NCBI GenBank assembly: GCA_030041295.1
Contig: JASHOD010000142.1
Coordinates: forward strand, 17,602 to 81,601
Reading direction: 5' to 3'
Length of the DNA: 64,000 bases
From: Nitrososphaerales archaeon
GTDB taxonomy: Archaea > Thermoproteota > Nitrososphaeria > Nitrososphaerales > CADDZS01
In this document: in pieces, positions 45,435 through 54,450 of the stretch
How positions within the stretch are numbered: position 1 is the first letter of the stretch
Layout of the letters: each line of letters opens with the position of its first letter
Made by a program: the position numbers and the translations under genes
The notes under the pieces: model-generated
Told to the model about the DNA's origin: nothing
Database searches by the model: none
The model's input: the letters and a program-made list of their open reading frames with translations, nothing else

Positions 45435-46370
45435 TCATAAATGGAGAATCTCATTCAAAATCCCGGGATCATTTGACATTAGTCCGATCCGCGGTAACGT
45501 TCTAGCAACTTGCTTCCAATCCTTGTTCTTGCTGAAAACTTTCTTGAAGATTGGTCTTGCTTCTTTGAGTCTCTTTGCTTGCACTAAACTTACGGCCTGC
45601 CAAAATTCGATTTCTTCTATTTCAGGGGCGAATTCGCTTGCCATTTTGTAGGCTTTGAAAGAGTCCCCAAACCTTCGACGATTGAGCAAGTCATCGCCTT
45701 TGTTAGCCCATTCGTACCCTCTTTGCAAACGCAATAGTCTCTTAATCTCGGGCAGAGGTTTCTTCGAATCTTCAACGCGAAGATCGATTAGTCTTCCAGT
45801 CCAAGAATTAGGCGCTATTTTTGGAGAGACAACAAGAATCGCGGCGGATTGTTTCCCTCTGACATCGCCTCCCGCTTTTTCTGCTGCTTCAAGAGCTTGA
45901 ATCAAACGCTCAGCTAAAGGCAACCTATTTTTTCCTTGAACGGCGGAAGTGTTTTTGTAACTCTTCGCCATAGCTTCCCAGATCGTGTCGTTACGCATGA
46001 TATTTGCTTGGCAAGTAAAACCATCTCCTTCCACATGACCCGCTTCTGGAAAGCATTTCTTTCCTGTGTGCACGGCGGTGCGTCCTCTGGAGTCAACTAG
46101 GGCAACCTGTCTTGTTTCAGACCGTGAATCTGATTCGAGCATTGCGTCAAGCGCCTCTCTTGCGCTCTTTCCACCTGCCATAAGTTCCAAACCGAGCGGC
46201 CCGTAGCTCGCATCAACCATCGCCTGGGTTGCGACCGCACCGACACCTGCCCTAGCCCATGATACAATGGAACCCACCGAGAACCAATGAGATTGAACGG
46301 CAACGCCTAATTCCCCGGTCTCTTTATCGCGAGCGACGATAGAATATGTCAATTGAAAACCATCTATCAA
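45435..46370 (-). CDS. DUF1028 protein with helical C-terminal extension
   Basis: Residues 1-200 match DUF1028, an Ntn-hydrolase-like family: TYSIVARDKETGELGVAVQS, WARAGVGAVATQAMVDASYG, CFPEAGHVEGDGFTCQANIM. The C-terminal 100 residues (LLNRRRFGDSFKAYKMASEF and following) look like TPR repeats, seen in some family members. Enzyme activity is unproven for the family. It converges with nothing and starts next to a divergent gap. Confidence 0.88.
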   Translation of the reverse strand: MIDGFQLTYSIVARDKETGELGVAVQSHWFSVGSIVSWARAGVGAVATQAMVDASYGPLGLELMAGGKSAREALDAMLESDSRSETRQVALVDSRGRTAVHTGKKCFPEAGHVEGDGFTCQANIMRNDTIWEAMAKSYKNTSAVQGKNRLPLAERLIQALEAAEKAGGDVRGKQSAAILVVSPKIAPNSWTGRLIDLRVEDSKKPLPEIKRLLRLQRGYEWANKGDDLLNRRRFGDSFKAYKMASEFAPEIEEIEFWQAVSLVQAKRLKEARPIFKKVFSKNKDWKQVARTLPRIGLMSNDPGILNEILHL

Positions 46371-46449
46371 GACTGTTTATTCTTTTTGATCCGAATTTAC
46401 GAGTATTCCTTGATTGTCTAATTTCCCACTTTTTGAGGAAACCCAGCTC

Positions 46450-46974
46450 TTAATCAGTACCATCACGAGGAAGGTATTCAAGAAGTCTCTTGGCGACAAT
46501 TTGCTTGTCATGCTCGGAGTCAAAGGACCAGACGATCAAATTTTTCTTAGGAGCAGGTCTGTAGCCAAGATCGTTAGGATCGTCCATGTCAGTTTCAAAA
46601 CTACCATGATCTATTTTTCCAATCTTGTAATCACCTTGGTATGCTTCGACAGGGTTCCTTCTCAAATATAATGTGAGTCGAAGTTTCTTTGGTGATCTGC
46701 GAAACATCCACATTTCTACTCCCAGGACAATGAGAAGAAAGAGTATTAGAGCAAACAGCCCTTCCGGTGGCGCCTCTATCGCGAGAATTACTCCCACGGC
46801 AACAATCAGCGCGGCACTGATGTGCACTTGAAGAAGTGAGGTATAACCTATGCCTGAAAATTCTACAGTCTCAGGGTATTCCGAATATTGTTCTTCGCCG
46901 AATTTATTTTCGTCATCTCCCGACAGAGGCTTCTTGTCGACGTCATTATTGTTGTCTTCGTTCGTTTGATCCAA
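46450..46974 (-). CDS. Two-helix membrane protein, unknown
   Basis: The 174-residue protein has a very acidic N-terminus (about 40 residues), two tight membrane helices (about 52-66 and 70-88), and a basic then acidic soluble tail with KLRLTLYLRRNPVEAYQGDY. It looks like a small bPH-like beta tail after two helices, but the family is not certain. Same strand as DUF1028, 80 bases upstream of it. Confidence 0.65.
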   Translation of the reverse strand: MDQTNEDNNNDVDKKPLSGDDENKFGEEQYSEYPETVEFSGIGYTSLLQVHISAALIVAVGVILAIEAPPEGLFALILFLLIVLGVEMWMFRRSPKKLRLTLYLRRNPVEAYQGDYKIGKIDHGSFETDMDDPNDLGYRPAPKKNLIVWSFDSEHDKQIVAKRLLEYLPRDGTD

Positions 46975-47228
46975 TGCCTACAAATCACGCGGCAAAAACC
47001 TTGTCAAATAGCTTGTGTTCCTCAATTCGTTTAAAAGTTAAACAGAGTGTTACGAGTTTGATTGATTTCTTGCGTCAAGAAGAAAATTGAACAAGCATTA
47101 GGTCGTGCGTTTGACTTTGTTCTTGCACAAAGTAACAAGAATTTACTTTCGATGATAACCACGGAATTATATTGAAGAGCTGAGAATTCGATACGCAGTA
47201 CAAGTGGGTAGCTCTCACGGTAACAACC

Positions 47229-48683
47229 GTGGGAACTCTGATGGCGGGTGTAGATACAAGGATAGTCATTATCGGTCTGCCTACCATTGCTCGGGAGCTC
47301 GGTGCTAACTTAGAATCAATCATCTGGGTGACGCAGGCATATCTTCTCGCTAGCACCATTAGCCTACTCCTCATCGGACGCACCACAGATGTATTTGGTC
47401 GGGTAAGGATTTACAACATTGGCTTCGCAGTTTTTACAATTGGATCTGCTTTTTCCGCCCTTTCATTTTCAGCACCCGAATTAATCGCAGCGCGAGCGGT
47501 CCAAGGAGTCGGATCGGCAATGCTGATTACGAACAGCGCAGCGATACTGACGGATGCATCGCCTAGGAACGAGTTGGGGACACTGCTCGGAATAAACCAA
47601 ATCGCGTTCCGGGTTGGTTCAGTGATGGGTCTTACTCTCTCCGGCTTGATTCTCGCCGTCGCTGACTGGCGAGCTCTGTTTTACATCAACATACCGATCG
47701 GGATCTTCGGCACCGTGTGGGCTCATTTCAGGCTGCGTGAAATTGGAACGAAAGACGTCCAGCGTGCGATGGACTGGACGGGCTTTGGACTCTTTAGCGC
47801 CGGGCTGACATCGATAATGATCTCGATTACTTTCTTGAGTTATGGTCTCTCCGATACTTTGACCGGAGCTGTTTTACTTCTTGCAGGATTCATTTTGATT
47901 GTTTTGTTTGTCAGAGTAGAGATCGGAAAGAAAACGCCGTTGCTCGATCTTCATCTTTTCAAAATAAGGCAGTTTGCGGCTGGAAATCTCGCTCAGATCA
48001 TGAATGCCCTCGCTTGGTCCGGCGCGATTTTGCTGACGTCCTTTTACCTCCAAGTCGTACTGCGAGACACTCCACTCGTTGCGGGTTTGTCGCTGCTGCC
48101 TCTAGATGCGACATTTGTAATCTTTGGGCCGTTGAGCGGTAGACTTTCCGACAAATATGGCTCCAGGCTTCTTTCGACGATAGGTCTTGCGGTGAGCAGC
48201 CTCGGCTTTTTCATCCTCGCGACTATAACTCAAACAACGCCTTACGTTGTACTCGCCCTCGTATTTGCATTCTTGGGCGTCGGAAACGGAATGTTCGTTT
48301 CTCCGAACATAGCCGCAATAATGGGATCCGTTCCGTCAAACCGGAGAGGAATTGCATCGGGATTTCGAACAACGACATTCAACATCGGTTTAACTGCGAG
48401 TTACGGTATTGCTGTTTTGCTTCTCAGTCTCACAGTTCCTTACTCAACTTTGACTGGTTTGATCGCTGGAACCACAACCACACTAGCCGCGGTGGCTCAG
48501 GCACAATTTCTCAGCGGTTTTAAGACGGCCGTCCTTGTTCTTGCGATTCTCAATTCGATTGGAATAATTCCAAGCGCGTTACGAGGCGCTAGGAAACTAC
48601 CTAAGGACTACGAAATGGTAAGAGCAGATGAGAAAAAAGAGGAAAATCACGGAACTACCAGCACTACGGCTGAACTTGAATAA
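47229..48683 (+). CDS. MFS transporter, DHA2 (14-helix) drug-export type
   Basis: The protein has fourteen helices with family motifs GVDTRIVIIGLPTIARELGA, LIGRTTDVFGRVRIYNIGF and FGPLSGRLSDKYGSRLLSTI. The 484-residue call starts at GTG 47229, but the in-frame codons before it (DTQYKWVALTVTT) complete the first helix as in all DHA2 proteins, and a TGA at 47181-47183 stops extension with no start codon between. The true start is therefore lost, rare, or hidden by an indel. Substrate unknown. Confidence 0.88.
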   Translation: MGTLMAGVDTRIVIIGLPTIARELGANLESIIWVTQAYLLASTISLLLIGRTTDVFGRVRIYNIGFAVFTIGSAFSALSFSAPELIAARAVQGVGSAMLITNSAAILTDASPRNELGTLLGINQIAFRVGSVMGLTLSGLILAVADWRALFYINIPIGIFGTVWAHFRLREIGTKDVQRAMDWTGFGLFSAGLTSIMISITFLSYGLSDTLTGAVLLLAGFILIVLFVRVEIGKKTPLLDLHLFKIRQFAAGNLAQIMNALAWSGAILLTSFYLQVVLRDTPLVAGLSLLPLDATFVIFGPLSGRLSDKYGSRLLSTIGLAVSSLGFFILATITQTTPYVVLALVFAFLGVGNGMFVSPNIAAIMGSVPSNRRGIASGFRTTTFNIGLTASYGIAVLLLSLTVPYSTLTGLIAGTTTTLAAVAQAQFLSGFKTAVLVLAILNSIGIIPSALRGARKLPKDYEMVRADEKKEENHGTTSTTAELE

Positions 48684-48755
48684 ACGGACTGTACTTTTCG
48701 CGAGAAGAAGACAATTGAAATTCTTTTTACGTGAGATTTTGTCGGAAAATTAACA

Positions 48756-49145
48756 ATGCAGCTACGTCGCATTTTAGATCATCCTCTTTCTCCACTAGCA
48801 CGAAGAACCATTGTGGCCATCCTAGCAATCTTGGTGGTAATGACTATTGGAACTGTAGGAATGAAATTTCTGAGTGGTTGGGGTTGGCTGGAGTCATTCT
48901 ATTTCATGGCAATGCTAGGTACGGCCGAAGGACCGCCAGAAGTACCTCCTAATGTGTTATCTTCCGTCTTTGCTGCAGTTATGGCCTTTATCTCAATAGG
49001 TACACTAATCACTGCCGCTGGGATAATATTCGGACCTTACCTCGGTTATTTGTTTCATAAAGGAATGCATTTTTCACAAAAAGAGATTGAAAAATTAGAA
49101 TCCGAGAGGATGAAGAAGAAGGAAGAAAAGGGAGAACAGTCATAG
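48756..49145 (+). CDS. Two-TM, pore-loop channel-like protein
   Basis: The 129-residue protein has helix one (about 18-36), a re-entrant-like segment WLESFYFMAMLGTAEGPPEV, helix two (about 68-95) with conserved glycines, and a Lys/Glu-rich tail. This layout and spacing mirrors two-TM potassium channels, in which ESFYF-MAxxxxTxGYGDxxP precedes helix two. Here the filter position reads TAEGPPEVP. Channel function is inference; the ion is unknown. Confidence 0.65.
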   Translation: MQLRRILDHPLSPLARRTIVAILAILVVMTIGTVGMKFLSGWGWLESFYFMAMLGTAEGPPEVPPNVLSSVFAAVMAFISIGTLITAAGIIFGPYLGYLFHKGMHFSQKEIEKLESERMKKKEEKGEQS

Positions 49146-49249
49146 ATCTATATTGAGATTCCAATCTTGCGCGCTCTTTCTAGTTTTTTTGCAAATCGTA
49201 TAGTATCTGACTGCAACCTTATGTCAAATTCGAGGAAGATTCCTTCGAA

Positions 49250-49372
49250 ATGTCTGAAAGAGAAGAAGTAGAAAAAAAGAGAGAAGACGTCAGCAACAAC
49301 AACGTGAACGTAGAAAGTGAAGAGATTAAGGAAAGACAACCCTGTGAGAAAGGCCGAAGCCAAGATTCCTGA
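49250..49372 (+). CDS. Possible 40-residue charged protein
   Basis: ATG 49250, with GAGGAAGA upstream, opens MSEREEVEKKREDVSNNNVN then VESEEIKERQP. In the next frame, after about 49345, RKAEAKIPETGEEEYEEA continues in the same style, so the original could be about 50 residues with an indel. Low-complexity Glu/Lys sequence makes this uncertain; the opposite strand is open but equally low complexity. Confidence 0.3.
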   Translation: MSEREEVEKKREDVSNNNVNVESEEIKERQPCEKGRSQDS

Positions 49373-49658
49373 AACTGGAGAAGAAGAATACGAAGAAGCA
49401 TAGAGCCTCCCCTACGATTCATCAGCTTTCTGTTCTCTGGATCCTGAAAATTTTTTCTGAAGATCTCAGGATCAAGCTTTTTTCCTGAAATGTTATTTTG
49501 TGAAAACAATCTAAGGCAAATCGACAATAAGAAAAACCGAGAGACCGCCAGAAAGTAGACATCTTGCCATTCGTCCAAAGACGAAACAGAAGCAATTGTT
49601 CGGGCCTTTTTCAATACTCGTAATGATTTTTCGAGTTTAGATGACTTTCGATTTCGAG

Positions 49659-49901
49659 CTATTTATTTTGCAATGCTAGAAGAAATCCTTTCGCTAATGT
49701 AAATGAGCCAACTGCGAAGAAAATGAGGGCTAAACCAAAAGCAAGATAATAAGCAGGAAAAGCATTGCAATAATAACCATTAAGCGTACAAATCAAGGAT
49801 GAATCACTTGCAAATGAAGAAGAGATTATTCCGATTCAATAGACAAAGAATCCGACTGCCAAGTATTGAAAGCTTTGATTTACTATTAGTTCAGCCTTCA
49901 T
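49659..49901 (-). pseudogene. Small two-TM protein gene interrupted by TGA
   Basis: From ATG 49901 the frame reads MKAELIVNQSFQYLAVGFFV then Tyr, hits TGA at 49836-49838, and continues IGIISSSFASDSSLICTLNG and AFPAYYLAFGLALIFFAVGS, ending at TAG 49659-49661. Apart from the stop it is a neat two-helix protein with a Cys pair in the loop. TGA replaces what is probably a tryptophan codon. Nonsense mutation, sequence error or readthrough remain possible. The remaining gap to Taw1 (49902-50095) shows nothing. Confidence 0.55.
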
Positions 49902-50095
49902 GACTCAGTCTTGAAAAGGGAGGCACTATTCAAGCAAAAAAATAAATAGAAAAAAGTGAATATAGAGATTCTTAACTTCCGTGTCACAATGAAATACCTT
50001 TCGAATCTTTGGTAGGAACATTACAGAAATTAATGAGTCATATTTGGAGATTACTTTCGACCTCGATCTTATCTATTCTTTTTTCGAGTTTGAGA

Positions 50096-51370
50096 TCATA
50101 TTTCGGATGCGAAATCAATCCCGACACTTGAAGGATTGTGCCATCCCACATTCATCAATACTTGTCGGTTCAATTTACTTTCGCTTATTAGAGGGAATTT
50201 TGTAAAATCCATTGAAATCGCTCTCGCGAAATCCATGATCTCCTGGTGAGTTGGCGCATACTGAAATGCAATCTTGTAAAGAGCCGGATCGCTTGCTCTC
50301 AAATTCGTCTCACCCAGTCTCTCAGAAATTCTCGGAGCATTCCCGCTAATCGAGAAACCCTTCACTTCTAGGAAGGAGGGGTTCGCCTTTTGCATCTTTT
50401 CTCTGTAAAGCTCTGGTTTGATCATGTTAACGCCTCTCACGCTTGTTATTCTAACTACAGTTCTGCAGCTAAGCGAAGATAAGAGACCAAGTGTGCGATT
50501 CAGCCTATCCCAATGATCATCGTGTACAGGAAAGTAAGGTTTCACGGATGAGCAGACCCGGAGATAAGTCTCCTTGTCGGGTGCGGCCAATGTGACATAG
50601 AGCTGCGTCGGAAGCGTCCCGTTTTCTTTCATTTCCATTATCCGCTCGGGAAAAGTTCCGTTAGTCACCACAAAGGTCGAGATTCCTCTATGGCTAAACT
50701 CGTCGATTAATTCTCCGATACGTGTGTACATCGTTGGTTCGCCGTCGTAAGATATTGCGACGTGTTTTGGTTTGGCAGCTTCAAGGTGAACGTCGATGAT
50801 GTCTTCTTTCGACGCCACAAATTTTTCTACGATGTCCCTTGATTCGTCGAAAAAAAGCTCTTTAGTTTTGTATTTCTTCGAAAGTGAATAGCTCTTTCTG
50901 TCTGGAGTCTTTTGTTCTACGACGCCCGAATTCTTCAAATCAATTAGAGCATCCTCGGTCTTCTGTCTTGAAATCTTGCATTGCTCAGCGAGATCAGATA
51001 GCTTCGAATTTCCCTTGCTAAGCTCACAAACCAGCATGATCATATTCTCATAGTTTGAAAGCGCCTCAGGTAGGCTACGCTCGATGACTAGAGTCTGCTC
51101 CTCGATCAGTTGCTCCGCAATCTCATCTGGCTCGTCCGTCTTTTGGAAACTGTGCTGTCTTCCTTCGACATCTCTCCAGCAGAAAGAGCAGGCGATATTG
51201 CACCCTTGAAACGATGTCGATTGAATGCAGAGGTGGCTCTTTATCCCAAACCCGTGTTTGTAGCATTGCCGTCTCCCCCCGGTTCTGAGACTCTGCTCCG
51301 TCCAGTAGCACATCTTGTAAGCTGCGTGCTTGTACTTGCCGATCAAAATCTCCTTCTGTGACGGATGCAT
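50096..51370 (-). CDS. taw1: tRNA 4-demethylwyosine synthase Taw1, with inserted winged helix
   Basis: This radical SAM enzyme builds the tricyclic base of wyosine at tRNA-Phe position 37 from pyruvate. The cluster motif CNIACSFCWRD (Cys57, 61, 64) is present, with Cys21, 36 and 48 for the second cluster, and HVAISYDGEPTMYTRIGELI. At 424 residues it is about 100 longer than usual. Residues 100-170 (MIMLVCELSKGNSKLSDLAE; CKISRQKTEDALIDLKNSGV; VEQKTPDRKSY) look like an inserted winged helix. A tRNA-binding or regulatory role for the insert is inference. Confidence 0.93.
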   Translation of the reverse strand: MHPSQKEILIGKYKHAAYKMCYWTEQSLRTGGRRQCYKHGFGIKSHLCIQSTSFQGCNIACSFCWRDVEGRQHSFQKTDEPDEIAEQLIEEQTLVIERSLPEALSNYENMIMLVCELSKGNSKLSDLAEQCKISRQKTEDALIDLKNSGVVEQKTPDRKSYSLSKKYKTKELFFDESRDIVEKFVASKEDIIDVHLEAAKPKHVAISYDGEPTMYTRIGELIDEFSHRGISTFVVTNGTFPERIMEMKENGTLPTQLYVTLAAPDKETYLRVCSSVKPYFPVHDDHWDRLNRTLGLLSSLSCRTVVRITSVRGVNMIKPELYREKMQKANPSFLEVKGFSISGNAPRISERLGETNLRASDPALYKIAFQYAPTHQEIMDFARAISMDFTKFPLISESKLNRQVLMNVGWHNPSSVGIDFASEI

Positions 51371-51560
51371 CTGATTGCTTCTTCCACCAAAATCATTTGC
51401 CGAGATTATTAATGTTGAGTTTTAGGAATGGCGTTCTTTGAACATTCTGCGGTGAGAAGCTATCTTAGTATCGACCACAAGTTTCAAACAAATAACGAAG
51501 GGCAATTTAGGAGGGGATGCTGCTTACACCTTTCTTGTCTAGATCTTCGAGCAAGAGCTC

Positions 51561-51893
51561 ATGAAATTTGCTCATATTTTGAGGTCTAACTATCTCAATA
51601 ACAAGGGGTACAGAGTCATCCCGGTGAATCCCAGCGCAAATGAGACTCTCGGCGAGAAAGCTCATGTGAAATTGACCGGCGTTCCAGGAGTCATGGACAT
51701 TGTTGACGTTTTCCGACCGAGCGAGGACGTTACGAATTATGTCGAGGAAATGATTGGGAAGAAGCTCAAGGTTCTTTGGCTGCAGCTCGGGATAGAAAAC
51801 AAGGAAACTGAAGAAAAAGTCGTTTCCGCTGGAATCAAGGTTGTTTTCGACCGCTGCAAGATGGCAGAATATAAGAAACTTTTCGGTAGATGA
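51561..51893 (+). pseudogene. CoA-binding domain protein lacking its N-terminus
   Basis: The 110 residues match a YccU-type CoA-binding domain from its second strand on: KFAHILRSNYLNNKGYRVIP, VNPSANETLGEKAHVKLTGV, VDVFRPSEDV and KVLWLQLGIENKETEEKVVS. The first 35-40 residues, which carry the glycine-rich CoA loop, are absent: TAG at 51540-51542 closes the frame just upstream. It is likely a broken or replaced 5' end. Without that loop binding is doubtful. Confidence 0.65.
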
Positions 51894-52290
51894 GCTAGTT
51901 CCTACTGCTATATCCTGGCTTTCGTAGTCAGCAGTGACTCACAGTCTTGTTGTGTTTCTTATTTGAGTCGCTAGATATGCCGCGAAATACCCAACTCTCT
52001 TCGGTTGACAGCATTTGGCTCAGCGGAATTTCATACTTTGCCATTGTACTTCGAGAAATATGTGAGGTGGTCTTCAGGCCAACTTCAAATTTCCGCTAAT
52101 GTGAGCGGAACACAAATTGTTTCGAGGACGAAGGAAGAATTTTTAGGACAGAATCACAAGTTCTGAGATCTAAGATACAAAATCGGTACAAATGCGTTTT
52201 GTAATACTCACTAGAGCAATATAGATTATAGTGAGAAGTTACAATAGAGAGTTTTCTTTTAGTCTTCTCTAGTCAAGCTGTCTATATATA
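51894..52290. other. Intergenic region before AbrB-PhoU gene
   Basis: About 400 bases without a gene. TATA-like elements occur at about 52219-52230 (ATATAGATTATA) and right before the next ATG (CTATATATA, 52279-52287). The imperfect inverted repeat AATTTCCGC-TAATGT-GAGCGGAA is near 52087. Nothing else supported. Confidence 0.3.
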
Positions 52291-53376
52291 ATGCCACAAT
52301 TTTTCTCAGAGAAAGAAAAGCGCAAAGCCCAAGTTTCAGGAAAATCCTCTTGCATGGTGACTCTTCCGAAAAAATGGGTGGCGGAAATGGGTCTTCAGCA
52401 AGGAGATCCTCTTACTTTGACAAGACAAGGGCCTTCCTCCCTACTTATCAGCTGCGAACCTACTATGAGCGAAAGGGAGAAGAGCGCAGCGTCGTTAAGG
52501 ATATCGCAAAAGGACTCGATGGATTGGACTTTCCGCAAGATAATTTCGCTCTACCTCCTGGGTTATGACCAGATCGAGGTCAAGTCATCAGAAGGTACTT
52601 TCACAAATATTCAAAGAACTTCGATTGTGAGTCAAGTTCGCAGGAGGCTCGTGGGCACGGAGATAATCTCGGGCTCTAACGATTCTATAATGCTCCAGAT
52701 TCTGACGGGTTATTCCGGAGTTAGCGTTGAACACGCGCTTAAACGAATGCTACTGATAATTTCAGAGATGAGAAGAGACCTAATGAGCGTAATCGGTGCG
52801 CTGAACCACGACCTTGCCATGGAGCTTATTCAAAAGGACGACGAAGTTGACAGGTTCAGCATCTATATAATGCGTCAGCTCAACTCCTCAATAAGCAAGG
52901 GATCTCTTCCCGAAGGTTTCGAGGATGCCAAGGAAGTTATAAGTTACATTCAGCTTGCTAGGATGATGGAGAGGGCCGCAGATCACGTATCGAAATTGGC
53001 AAAAACTTTTGCGGAGGAAACCGAACTCGTCGAATCTGAAACATTCTCACGGATTTCAACTATGAATTCACTAGCGTCCGAACTTTTCGATGGCGCGGTT
53101 CTCTCAGTTTTCAAGAGGGATCTCGGTTCCATCGAGAGAACGATTGAAATTTCGAAAGCTTTTCCCAAATTGGAAAGGGAACTTGTTGAAGCTGTAGAGT
53201 CTGGCATGTTGCCAAAACATCGGGACCTTGCGATCATATTACACACGCTACACAGATTTGTTGACATTGCAGTCGAAATTGACGAGCTTGCCCTAGATCT
53301 TTCGATTAGCAGAGTTGCCGGAAGAGAGCTTGAAACTAGTTCTCGAGATCGTGTAGAGCTTGCCCTCACCCAATAA
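52291..53376 (+). CDS. AbrB-PhoU phosphate-type regulator
   Basis: Residues 10-48 are an AbrB/SpoVT DNA-binding domain (QVSGKSSCMVTLPKKWVAEM; GDPLTLTRQG). The rest holds a tandem PhoU-like three-helix bundle (MRRDLMSVIGALNHDLAMEL; RMMERAADHVSKLAKTF; LHRFVDIAVEIDELALDL). In Archaea this combination is thought to adjust phosphate or related uptake. No Pst genes are nearby. It converges with the KaiC-like gene. Confidence 0.88.
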   Translation: MPQFFSEKEKRKAQVSGKSSCMVTLPKKWVAEMGLQQGDPLTLTRQGPSSLLISCEPTMSEREKSAASLRISQKDSMDWTFRKIISLYLLGYDQIEVKSSEGTFTNIQRTSIVSQVRRRLVGTEIISGSNDSIMLQILTGYSGVSVEHALKRMLLIISEMRRDLMSVIGALNHDLAMELIQKDDEVDRFSIYIMRQLNSSISKGSLPEGFEDAKEVISYIQLARMMERAADHVSKLAKTFAEETELVESETFSRISTMNSLASELFDGAVLSVFKRDLGSIERTIEISKAFPKLERELVEAVESGMLPKHRDLAIILHTLHRFVDIAVEIDELALDLSISRVAGRELETSSRDRVELALTQ

Positions 53377-53397
53377 GGGACGACCTGTGCGTTTTTT

Positions 53398-54024
53398 CTA
53401 GCCGACGAACTCTCTCGTGTCGACTTCTATTCCTTCCGTTTCTATCGTGAATTTCGTCAGGCGGTCTTCAGGATGCTGACCCTTCATCTTCGGTATGTAC
53501 AGAAGTCGATTTATTTTGTCTCCGATTATTTCCGTCCTAACTATTATCACGTTGTCGGAAAGGGATCTGACATATCCTTTGATCTTATCAGAAAGCATTG
53601 ATCCTTCGGCAATTAAGACAAAACTTCTGCCCATGCTCACAAGTTTGCGCATGACGCTTATCAGATCTACAATTTCTCTTTCGGTTTTGTCGAAAAGATA
53701 AGCCGAAAAACCTTCGAAGATTACGACGTCAAATTTAAGATCTTGAAGAGAGAGAAGGCCTGGTTCGATTTTGATCATCACAGGGTTCGAACCTTCAAGA
53801 AAATCCTCTGATACTTGCTCGGAATTTGGCCCCGCAAGCAATCCCAAGATTTCTTCTCGAGGTAGAGGTTCAGCTCTTTCGACTAGAGAGAGGTAACAAA
53901 CCTTCTTTCCGATGGATACTGCGTGGGTTCCTATCTGCCTTGCGAGGATTGAGCTCACCGCCCCGATGTCTTCCTCGATCACGGTGACACCCCGTGCTGA
54001 GGCCTCTAACAGCTCCTCTAGCAT
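53398..54024 (-). CDS. KaiC/RecA-like protein lacking the P-loop
   Basis: The 208-residue protein keeps the RecA-fold pattern of KaiC/FlaH relatives: VTVIEEDIGAVSSILARQI stands where Walker A should be, KKVCYLSLVERAEPLPREEI follows, and FDVVIFEGFSAYLFDKTERE matches the Walker B strand. Gly-Lys-Thr is gone, so ATP hydrolysis is unlikely. It may be a structural or regulatory relative. It faces the AbrB-PhoU gene end. Confidence 0.6.
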   Translation of the reverse strand: MLEELLEASARGVTVIEEDIGAVSSILARQIGTHAVSIGKKVCYLSLVERAEPLPREEILGLLAGPNSEQVSEDFLEGSNPVMIKIEPGLLSLQDLKFDVVIFEGFSAYLFDKTEREIVDLISVMRKLVSMGRSFVLIAEGSMLSDKIKGYVRSLSDNVIIVRTEIIGDKINRLLYIPKMKGQHPEDRLTKFTIETEGIEVDTREFVG

Positions 54025-54124
54025 GTGGACACTTTCCTCAATTTAGATATGGCCATTTAACCTATACTGTTAAGCTACTTGTCGACTTTGAAATAAGTAA
54101 TTCACAATATTTTACGTGGAATAG

Positions 54125-54301
54125 GAATATAACGAATCTTTTGAGGCCCCTGATTCTTATAGGGTTGCACCAGATACGCGCTGCCGCAACTTCGGAGCTC
54201 AAAAGAACAAAGGAGTTTCTGAGGCTGGCGGCGCGCTTCTGCTTATTCTAATCGTCGTATTTGCGGTAGTATCCTTTCTACGGCGCGTCAAATTGCGATG
54301 A
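54125..54301 (+). pseudogene. Remnant of a C-terminally membrane-anchored protein
   Basis: The frame after TAG 54122-54124 has no start codon but reads FEAPDSYRVAPDTRCRNFGA, then GVSEAGGALLLILIVVFAVV and ends FLRRVKLR at TGA 54299-54301. A Pro/Ser linker, one hydrophobic helix and a basic tail are exactly a surface-protein anchor. The body of that protein is missing. Confidence 0.4.
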
Positions 54302-54399
54302 AAGAAAGCGGTTCAATCTCATTTGATCAATTTGAGGATTTGCAAATCGAGTTCGTCATTTCTGGCCCAAATGCTGTTTTGTTGTATGAGAAGGTATGA
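54298..54399 (+). CDS. Possible 33-residue protein
   Basis: ATG 54298 overlaps the stop of the anchor remnant (ATGA). It reads MKESGSISFDQFEDLQIEFV then ISGPNAVLLYEKV. The overlap is the only support beyond protein-like composition. Confidence 0.25.
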   Translation: MKESGSISFDQFEDLQIEFVISGPNAVLLYEKV

Positions 54400-54450
54400 T
54401 GGATTTCATTTGATTTCGGGATAGCATGGCCCCCTTACAATCGAAATCAT

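Noticed and set aside
49219..49614. 131-codon minus-strand frame
   Set aside because: The C-terminal half is Ser/Leu low complexity, antisense to Glu/Lys coding-like sequence; no start signal.
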